The notes under the pieces: model-generated
The model's database searches: none
What the model was told of the DNA's origin: nothing
The model's input: the letters and a program-made list of their open reading frames with translations, nothing else
Program-made: the position numbers and the translations under genes
Part shown: positions 57,999 to 64,000 of the stretch, in pieces
How positions within the stretch are numbered: position 1 is the stretch's first letter
Layout of the letters: each line of letters opens with the position of its first letter
Assembly (NCBI GenBank): GCA_016125265.1
Contig: WGMC01000018.1
Location: forward strand, 124,001-188,000
Origin: Planctomycetaceae bacterium
GTDB lineage: Bacteria > Planctomycetota > UBA1135 > GCA-002686595
Reading direction: 5' to 3'
DNA length: 64,000 nt

Positions 57999-58769
57999 AT
58001 GGCAGAGAGCCCCCCCATGTCCGCCGCGCCGCCGGCCCCGCCGCCCCCGCCGCAACTCAGCGTGGTGCTGCCGGTCTACAACGAAGCCCTCGTCCTCGAG
58101 CGCAACCTCGCGCGTTTGGTCGAGCACCTCGAATCGCTCGGGCGACCGTTCGAGGTGCTGTGCGTGAACGACGGCTCGGGCGACCGCTCGCCGGAGATCC
58201 TGGAAGATGCCGCGCGGCGCGACCCCCGCATCGTCGCGTTGCACCTCCCCAAGAACCGCGGCAAGGGCGCGGCCGTGCGCGCGGGGATGCTCGCGGCGCG
58301 CGGCGAGTTCCAGATCTTCATGGACGCGGATCTGTCGACGCCGCTCGAAGAGATGGCGGGTTTCCTGGGAGCGCTCGAGTCGGGGTACGACGTCGTCCTG
58401 GGCAACCGCCGCTCGCCGGGCAGCCGGATCGAGCGACGCCAACCCAGGCTGCGCGAGTGGCTCGGCCGCGGCTTCACCCTCCTGACGCGCCTCGTGCTCG
58501 CGCCGGGTGTGCAGGACTTCACCTGTGGCTTCAAGGGCTTTCGCCGCGCGGCGTCGCAGACCATCTTCGCGCGCTCGACCCTGGACGGTTGGGCGTTCGA
58601 CGCCGAGTTGGTGGTGATCGCGGAAGTGCACGGCGCCAAGCTGGCCCAGGTACCGGTGCGCTGGCAGCACGAGGACGACACCAAGGTGCGGCTGCTCTCG
58701 GCGGTGCTCGAATCCTTCAGCGAGCTGGCGCGCATCGCGTGGAAGCGTCTTCGCGGCGACTACCGCTGA
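57999..58769 (+). CDS. Family 2 glycosyltransferase, dolichyl-phosphate-hexose-synthase-like
   Basis: A 256-residue cytoplasmic enzyme that would transfer a sugar from a nucleotide donor to polyprenyl phosphate or a similar acceptor. After a Pro-rich start come LSVVLPVYNEALVLERNL, VNDGSGDRSPEILED, KNRGKGAAVRAGMLAARG, the DXD-type FMDADLST and DFTCGFKGFRR, in the order of the DPM1/GtrB group. No membrane helices at the C-terminus. Starts a cluster of plus-strand genes for glycan assembly opposite the YfhO gene. Confidence 0.88.
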   Translation: MAESPPMSAAPPAPPPPPQLSVVLPVYNEALVLERNLARLVEHLESLGRPFEVLCVNDGSGDRSPEILEDAARRDPRIVALHLPKNRGKGAAVRAGMLAARGEFQIFMDADLSTPLEEMAGFLGALESGYDVVLGNRRSPGSRIERRQPRLREWLGRGFTLLTRLVLAPGVQDFTCGFKGFRRAASQTIFARSTLDGWAFDAELVVIAEVHGAKLAQVPVRWQHEDDTKVRLLSAVLESFSELARIAWKRLRGDYR

Positions 58770-58785
58770 ACCGGGACCGTCGCCC

Positions 58786-59556
58786 ATGGATCCCAAGGCC
58801 TACGACGAAATGCGCGCCCTGGAGGACCACCATTGGTGGTTTCGGGGCCGGCGGCGCGTGGCCCGGAGGCTCGTCGCGGAGGCGCTGGAGGCTCGGCCCG
58901 GCGCGCGCCTTCTCGAGGTGGGCTGCGGCACCGGCGGCAACCTCGTGTGGATCGAGCGCACCTGGCCCGGCGTGCGCACCGCAGGACTCGACCTGGACCG
59001 CCGCGCCCTCGCCCACAGTGCCGCGCGGGACCTGCGAGCCGCGCTGCTCGCGGCCGATGGACTGCGCCTGCCGCTCGCGGACGGCTCGGTCGACGTGCTG
59101 CTCGCCTTCGACGTGATCGAGCACTTCGAGGACGAGGCGCGGCTCCTCGACGAGTTCGTGCGTGTCCTTGCGCCGGGGGGTGTGGTGCTCGCCTCCGTGC
59201 CGGCGTACCCGTCCCTTTGGTCGCCGCACGACGATTTCTTGCACCACAAACGGCGCTACCGCACCGGCGAGTTGGAGGGGCGACTCGAGGAGCGCGGACT
59301 CGTGCTCGAGCGGCGCCACGGATTCAACTTCCTACTGCTGGGGCCGATCGCCCTCGCCCGCGCGCTCAAGTCCGCGGCCCAGGGGACGGCGCCGCCGGCC
59401 AGCGATTTCTTTCGCCTGCCGGCCGCGGCGAACGCCGCGTTCGGCCTGCTCTTCGCCCTCGAGGCGGCCCTCGTGGCCTGGCTCCCCATCCACTTCGGAC
59501 TCTCGTTCCTGCTGCGGGCCGCGAGACCGCAGGCCACGGATGGCCGCTCCGGGTAA
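58786..59556 (+). CDS. Class I SAM-dependent methyltransferase
   Basis: A 256-residue enzyme. Residues 10-30 (MRALEDHHWWFRGRRRVARR) match a lead-in often found in methyltransferases of glycan and lipid clusters. Motif I is LLEVGCGTGGNLVWIE, then GLDLDRRAL and LLAFDVIEHFEDEARLLDE. The last 60 residues contain a hydrophobic segment that could attach it to the membrane. Follows the glycosyltransferase by 16 bases. Substrate unknown. Confidence 0.85.
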   Translation: MDPKAYDEMRALEDHHWWFRGRRRVARRLVAEALEARPGARLLEVGCGTGGNLVWIERTWPGVRTAGLDLDRRALAHSAARDLRAALLAADGLRLPLADGSVDVLLAFDVIEHFEDEARLLDEFVRVLAPGGVVLASVPAYPSLWSPHDDFLHHKRRYRTGELEGRLEERGLVLERRHGFNFLLLGPIALARALKSAAQGTAPPASDFFRLPAAANAAFGLLFALEAALVAWLPIHFGLSFLLRAARPQATDGRSG

Positions 59557-59590
59557 ACTCCGCGCGCCTCGCCCCCACCCCCCCTGCCCC

Positions 59591-60319
59591 ATGTTCCAGG
59601 AACGATCCGTAGTCGTCGTGGTCCCCGCGTACAACGAAGAGGCCACCATCGCGGACGTCGTGACGGAGTTCCGCGGCGAGTCGTGCGTGGACCGCGTGAT
59701 CGTGGTCGACAACAACTGCCGGGACCGGACCGCGGAGTTGGCCCGGGCGGCCGGAGCGGAGGTGATCCAGGAATCCGCCGCCGGGTACGGCTGCGCGATC
59801 CGCGCGGGCCTCGACCACGGGGTGCGGACCGGCGCCGACATTCTGGTGGTGACCGAGGCGGACGGCTCCTTCCGGGCGAAGGACCTCTGGAAACTGCTCT
59901 ACTACCTGGTCGACTGCCAGATGGTGCTCGGCACACGCACGACGCGCCAGATGGTGCAGCAGGGCGCCAACATGGACAAGAAGCTGCGCTGGGGCAACGT
60001 GGCGATGGCCAAGTGGCTCGAGCTGTGTTGGTACCTGCCGCTCGAACCGCGCCTCACCGATGTCGGCTGCAGCTACCGCGCCCTTTGGGCGGACACGTGG
60101 AAACGCATCGGTCCGGGGACACGCGAGAAGGGGCCCCAGTTCAGCCCCGAGATGATCTGCGAGGCCTACCGCGTGGGCCTGCGAGTCATCGAGATCCCCG
60201 TGCACTACGGCGCGCGTCTCGGCGGCGAGTCCAAACACTCCGCCTCTTTCTCCAAAGTGGCGAAGACGGCGATCGGCATGTTCCGCACGATCTGCCGCAA
60301 GCGTTTCCTCGGCACCTGA
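59591..60319 (+). CDS. Family 2 glycosyltransferase
   Basis: A 242-residue GT2 enzyme: VVVVVPAYNEEATIADVVTE, VIVVDNNCRDRTAELARAAG, the DXD-like VTEADGSFRAKDL, DVGCSYRALW and EIPVHYGARLGGESKHS. It resembles UDP-glucose or dolichol-phosphate-mannose-type transferases of surface polymers. Separate from the first GT2 gene in sequence detail, so the two probably add different sugars or act on different acceptors. Confidence 0.87.
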   Translation: MFQERSVVVVVPAYNEEATIADVVTEFRGESCVDRVIVVDNNCRDRTAELARAAGAEVIQESAAGYGCAIRAGLDHGVRTGADILVVTEADGSFRAKDLWKLLYYLVDCQMVLGTRTTRQMVQQGANMDKKLRWGNVAMAKWLELCWYLPLEPRLTDVGCSYRALWADTWKRIGPGTREKGPQFSPEMICEAYRVGLRVIEIPVHYGARLGGESKHSASFSKVAKTAIGMFRTICRKRFLGT

Positions 60320-60462
60320 TCGAAGGCCCTGCGAGCGGGTTCTCCCGACCCGAGACAAACTGGGGTTTCTTCCCTAGGCAACTTCGGGACCGAAGGCACG
60401 ATAGTCTTACCCTGAAGCGCCCCCTCGGGACGCTCTAGCGCGGCGCAGGGCGACGGAGCAGA

Positions 60463-61215
60463 ATGTCCGCCCCCCCTCACCCCCCCCTTCTAGCGATGAA
60501 CAGCAAGACCTCAACGACCTCCTCTGCAACCGGGCGCATTCTCATCGTCGAAGACGAGGAACCCCTGGCTCTCGGCTTGCGCGACGCCCTGCAACACGCG
60601 GGTCACGAGGTGACCCTGGCCCACGAGGGCCCCAAGGCACTGGAGCTCATGCAAAAGCAGAGCTTCGACCTCGTGGTGCTCGACCTCATGCTGCCCGGCA
60701 TGAACGGGCTGGACGTGCTCGCCCGCCTGCGCGAGCAGCGCCACGATGCGCGTGTCCTGATCCTGACGGCCCTGGCGGACGAGGACAGCCTGCTGCGCGG
60801 CTTCCAACTGGGTGCGGACGACTACGTCGCAAAACCCTTCAGCGCCCGCGAGCTGATGGCCCGCATCGACGCTCAGTTCCGCCGCCGCAAGCTCGATTCC
60901 ACGCCGCCGCGCATGATCGACCTGCCCGGCAACATCCGCGTGGACCTCTCGCGTCTCGAGGTGCACCGCGGCAAGGAAGTCGTGCCGCTGACCCCGCGCG
61001 AGGGCGACATCCTCGAGTACCTGATCAAACACCGCGACCGCGTGGTCACGCGCGAGGACCTGCTCCTCGAAGTCTGGCATTACCAGAACGCCAACATCGA
61101 GACCCGCACCGTCGACATCCACATCGTGGGCCTGCGCCGCAAGGTGGAACCCGACCCCCAGAACCCCACCCTCATCCAGACGGTGCGCGGCAAGGGCTAC
61201 CGCTGGTTCATGTGA
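60463..61215 (+). CDS. OmpR-family response regulator
   Basis: A 250-residue two-component regulator. The receiver has acidic residues in RILIVEDEEPLA, the phospho-acceptor Asp74 in LVVLDLMLPGMNG and a conserved lysine in ADDYVAKPF. The winged-helix output domain ends LIQTVRGKGYRWF. ATG 60463 has GGAG close upstream; ATG 60496 is an alternative that removes 11 Pro-rich residues. A histidine kinase gene follows after 66 bases. The target genes are not evident, though the neighbours suggest envelope or glycan genes. Confidence 0.92.
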   Translation: MSAPPHPPLLAMNSKTSTTSSATGRILIVEDEEPLALGLRDALQHAGHEVTLAHEGPKALELMQKQSFDLVVLDLMLPGMNGLDVLARLREQRHDARVLILTALADEDSLLRGFQLGADDYVAKPFSARELMARIDAQFRRRKLDSTPPRMIDLPGNIRVDLSRLEVHRGKEVVPLTPREGDILEYLIKHRDRVVTREDLLLEVWHYQNANIETRTVDIHIVGLRRKVEPDPQNPTLIQTVRGKGYRWFM

Positions 61216-61281
61216 TGCGCCCCTGCCGCCGCCCCCCTTCGGGAGCGGCGGCGACACCCGCGTTCGCCCCCAACGCGCCCC

Positions 61282-63153
61282 TTGGCCCGACCCAGTCGAA
61301 AGCGCACGGCGCTACTGCTGTACGGCATCCTCCTGGTGCTGCCGACCGTCGTCCTGGGCGGTCTTCACTGGCATCAACTCTGGCTCGATTACCAACACGC
61401 GCTCTCCAACCTGCCCGCCGACGCAGCCCGGGCGGCCGACCGCCTGGTGGAGCAGATCCGCGGTCCTCTCCAGGAACGGCTGGAGCGCGCCCAGGACCTC
61501 GGCTTCGACGAGTTCGCGCCCCTGCGCGCCGAGCCGCCGCGCGGACAGAACGACACCGCACCGCAATGGCAGACAACGGCCCTGGCCGGGAGCGCCCCTG
61601 AAGCCGGTGTGCTGGGCTGGTTCTCCGCCGACCTGGATCGAATCCTGAACGCCGAGGATCGGCGCGATTCGGAGCCTCCCCCTCCCTACTTCATCGAGAC
61701 CGGCTCGCAGGACGCCGAGGGCCGGGCGCGGATTCGCGCGGTGGCGGAGAGCGCGGTGCGCCACCTGATCGCGATCGGCTTCATGGAGCGCACGACTCGG
61801 CTCCGCGGTTATCGCATCGAAGCGCTCCCCTGGCAGCGCATCGCCGCGCACCTCGCCCAGTTCGACCCCAACACCGCGTCCCCGCGCCCCATCCCCGATT
61901 GCCTGGGCGAGCACTGGCGCCGCCTCGCGGGTACCGGCGAAGAAGTGGTCGTATCCGAGTTCTTCCTCGAGATCCTGAACGGTCCGGAGGGCCAACCGGT
62001 CGCGCTCGCGACACGCCGCGTCCTGCCGGAGGACAAGCCGCGCTCCGACGACGACCTGCCCGAGTGCCTCAGCGACATGCGCCGGGACTTCAACTTGTTG
62101 CAGGGCATGGTGCTGGACCTCGATTGGTTGCTGCGCACCCTGCCACGCGAGTCCGCCGAGCACCTCGGCCCACTGGAGCACTACCTGCCCCCCGGCGAAG
62201 CGCAGAAGTCACCAGGGACGGACATCGTGCACCACGTGAATCTGCTGGCGGCGTTGGGTTTTGCCGGGGACGTCAGCGGGCTGGGGCAGCGCGCCGTGCT
62301 TGCGGTCGAAGTGGAACAGCGCGCCCTGGACCGCGGCTTCCGGGCCCAGACGATGCGCTTCCTGGGAGTGGCCGCCATGCTGGTGCTCTCCCTCGGGACG
62401 GGATTGGGCCTACTGCTGTTCAGCGTCAACCGCGAACTGGAGCGCGCCGAACGCACGCGCAACTTCGTCGCGGCGGTGACCCACGAACTGCGCACCCCGC
62501 TCTCGACCATCGCCCTCCACATCGAGATGTTGATGGAGGGATGGGCCCAGAGCCCCGAACGCCAGCAGGAGTACTACCTGCGGATCGCGCGCGAGACCCA
62601 ACGGCTTTCGACGCTGGTGGAGCGTGTGCTCGAGAAGAGCCGCCTGTCGGAGGCGGTCTCCAATCCGATGGACGCCGGCCGCGAGCGCGTGGGCGACCTC
62701 TCGAAGGCCGTGGAAGCCGTGCGCCCGCTCCTGGCCGCGGCGGACGCGCGCGGTGGGCTGGACGTCGAGTACGACCTGGCCGCGGACCTACCTCCGGTGC
62801 GCATCAACCAGGAGTCGATCACGAGCATCGTGGTCAACCTGGTCGAGAACGCGCGCAAGTACGCACCCGTTCGAACCGGAGGGGAACCCATCCTCGTGCG
62901 CACGGGGGCCGAGGGTCACCAGGTCTGGTTGGAAGTCCTGGACCGCGGTCCGGGTGTTCCCGAGGCCGAGCGGCAGCGTGTGTTCGAGGCCTTCTACCGG
63001 ATTGGCAACGAGACCACTCGAACCTCGACGGGTACGGGTCTCGGGCTGCACCTCGTCGACCTCCAGGCTCGGGCCCTGGGCGGCCGAGCGTGGGTCGAGG
63101 ACCGCCCGGGCGGCGGTTCGGTGTTCAAGGTTCAGTTGCCCGCGCACGGCTGA
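61282..63153 (+). CDS. Sensor histidine kinase
   Basis: A 623-residue membrane kinase. Helices at about residues 10-28 and 358-378 bracket a periplasmic sensor domain of about 330 residues with no recognised fold. The phospho-acceptor His401 is in VTHELRTPLSTI, and the ATP site has VNLVENARKYAP, DRGPGVP and TSTGTGLGLHLVDLQ. The start appears to be TTG at 61282: no ATG or GTG lies in frame between the previous stop and the first helix. Partner of the response regulator upstream. Confidence 0.9.
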   Translation: MARPSRKRTALLLYGILLVLPTVVLGGLHWHQLWLDYQHALSNLPADAARAADRLVEQIRGPLQERLERAQDLGFDEFAPLRAEPPRGQNDTAPQWQTTALAGSAPEAGVLGWFSADLDRILNAEDRRDSEPPPPYFIETGSQDAEGRARIRAVAESAVRHLIAIGFMERTTRLRGYRIEALPWQRIAAHLAQFDPNTASPRPIPDCLGEHWRRLAGTGEEVVVSEFFLEILNGPEGQPVALATRRVLPEDKPRSDDDLPECLSDMRRDFNLLQGMVLDLDWLLRTLPRESAEHLGPLEHYLPPGEAQKSPGTDIVHHVNLLAALGFAGDVSGLGQRAVLAVEVEQRALDRGFRAQTMRFLGVAAMLVLSLGTGLGLLLFSVNRELERAERTRNFVAAVTHELRTPLSTIALHIEMLMEGWAQSPERQQEYYLRIARETQRLSTLVERVLEKSRLSEAVSNPMDAGRERVGDLSKAVEAVRPLLAAADARGGLDVEYDLAADLPPVRINQESITSIVVNLVENARKYAPVRTGGEPILVRTGAEGHQVWLEVLDRGPGVPEAERQRVFEAFYRIGNETTRTSTGTGLGLHLVDLQARALGGRAWVEDRPGGGSVFKVQLPAHG

Positions 63154-63347
63154 CGAAGCCCCAGGTGCGAATTGATCCGGATCGGGTGGTTCTGGGAGGC
63201 CGAACCTTCCCTGCGGGATAGACTTTGTGGCCTCTCGCGTCGCCCGGAACCCGCCGGGCCCGCGGGGGTCCATTCCCCCTCCCAAGAGACCACGCGCTGG
63301 GGCCCCGAGAAAGGGGTCGGCCCCGGCTCGCCCCCTTGAGCCCATCC

Positions 63348-64000
63348 ATGCACGTCGTCGTACTCGGAGCCGGCCTGGCCGGACTCTCCACTGCCTACGA
63401 ACTCGCCAAGGCCGGCACCCGCGTCACGGTTGTCGAGCGGGACGATTTCGCCGGGGGCATGGCTTGTTCGTGGCAGAAGGGGGGGTACTGGCTCGACCAC
63501 GGCCCGCACCGCTTCCACAGCCGCGACGAGGAACTCGTGCGCCACTTCTACGAGGTGCTCGACAACGAAGTGGTGATCCGCGACCGCATGTCGCGCATCT
63601 ACATGCAGGGCAAGTTCTTCGACTACCCGTTGAAGGCGATGAACGTGCTGAAGAGCCTGCCGCCCGGGCTCTTGGTGCGTGCCTGCTGGGACTACGCGTG
63701 GATCCGTTCGGTCCAGCTCTTCAAGAAGATCCCCGACGACAACTTCGAGAACTGGGTGCTGAAGCGCTTCGGCCGCACGCTCTACGAGATGTTCTTCGGG
63801 ACCTACACCTCGAAGGCCTGGAAGATGCCGTGCACGGAGATCAGCGCCGACTGGGCCAGCCAGCGCATCAGCCAGGCGAACCTTTGGGACACGATCGTGA
63901 AGACCCTGAACCCGCCGAGGGAAGGGGAGGTCCGCAGCCTGGTGAGTGAGTTCTGGTACCCCGCCGATGGCGGCATCGGACAACTCGGCCGCAAGTACGC
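63348..64000 (+). CDS. FAD-dependent UDP-galactopyranose-mutase-like oxidoreductase (3' truncated)
   Basis: The window ends inside this gene, leaving 217 codons. The FAD motif VVVLGAGLAGLSTAYELA is followed by VVERDDFAGGMACSWQKGGY and LDHGPHRFHSRDEELVRHFY, matching amine-oxidase/UGM-type enzymes that act on sugars or related lipids. FDYPLKAMNVLKSLPP and FGTYTSKAWKMPCTEISADW fit the same family. It sits next to the GT2 and methyltransferase genes, as glycan-building flavoproteins often do. Confidence 0.8.
   Translation, partial: MHVVVLGAGLAGLSTAYELAKAGTRVTVVERDDFAGGMACSWQKGGYWLDHGPHRFHSRDEELVRHFYEVLDNEVVIRDRMSRIYMQGKFFDYPLKAMNVLKSLPPGLLVRACWDYAWIRSVQLFKKIPDDNFENWVLKRFGRTLYEMFFGTYTSKAWKMPCTEISADWASQRISQANLWDTIVKTLNPPREGEVRSLVSEFWYPADGGIGQLGRKY

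Overview
This is a very GC-rich, gene-dense chromosomal window. Genes often overlap by 1-4 bases (ATGA, GTGA, TGATG), and several are large exported or lipid-anchored proteins with short repeats. The style suggests an uncultured Planctomycetota-like bacterium: an ECF sigma factor beside a serine/threonine kinase fused to a sulfatase-modifying-type domain, PQQ-type sugar dehydrogenases fused to cytochrome c domains, YfhO and DUF2752 proteins, and exported beta-propeller and FG-GAP proteins sharing an unfamiliar module. The lineage is inferred from protein style only; there is no rRNA or other marker. I saw no tRNA, rRNA, CRISPR array, prophage or intact transposase.

Layout. 1-6.5 kb: end of a possible multihaem cytochrome, then a leftward haem-use operon (hmuS-hmuT-hmuU-hmuV, each pair overlapping by GTGA) preceded by an exported FG-GAP protein with a Fur-box-like palindrome upstream. 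6.3-8.2 kb: two putative lipoproteins and a small, apparently frameshifted gene. 8.4-10.3 kb: ribH-nusB-ftsY. 10.3-20.6 kb: two large membrane-anchored proteins with carboxypeptidase-regulatory-like folds, an O-antigen-ligase/TPR fusion, and a coupled set (sigma-like protein, TPR-like protein, small secreted peptide) that may form one envelope system. 20.8-23.1 kb: orphan D12-type adenine methyltransferase coupled to a GIDE-LemA fusion. 23.2-27.9 kb: a 14-repeat exported propeller-like protein, a TetR regulator with a palindrome on its start codon, and an exported propeller gene. 27.9-36.2 kb: an unbroken arginine operon argR-C-B-D-F-G-H-J, with two ARG-box-like palindromes exactly 21 bp apart just before argR. 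36.5-41.3 kb: FAD oxidoreductase, exported protein, strong bidirectional terminator, and an exported catalase-peroxidase. 41.7-45.5 kb: ECF sigma factor convergent with the kinase fusion. 45.8-54.3 kb: large exported protein, metallo-beta-lactamase hydrolase, a 202-bp MITE-like palindrome, two tandem PQQ-dehydrogenase/dihaem-cytochrome lipoproteins, and a DUF2752 protein. 54.3-64 kb: YfhO-type membrane protein, two GT2 glycosyltransferases, a methyltransferase, an OmpR/histidine-kinase pair, and the start of a UDP-galactopyranose-mutase-like flavoprotein.

Working together: the arg genes form a complete ornithine-to-arginine route with their own repressor. The hmu genes import and process haem, which fits the many haem proteins nearby (KatG, dihaem cytochromes). 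The 54-64 kb genes look like surface-glycan or lipid-linked sugar assembly with sensor control. Protein boundaries were checked for frame against overlaps and stops; functions rest on motif recognition by eye.
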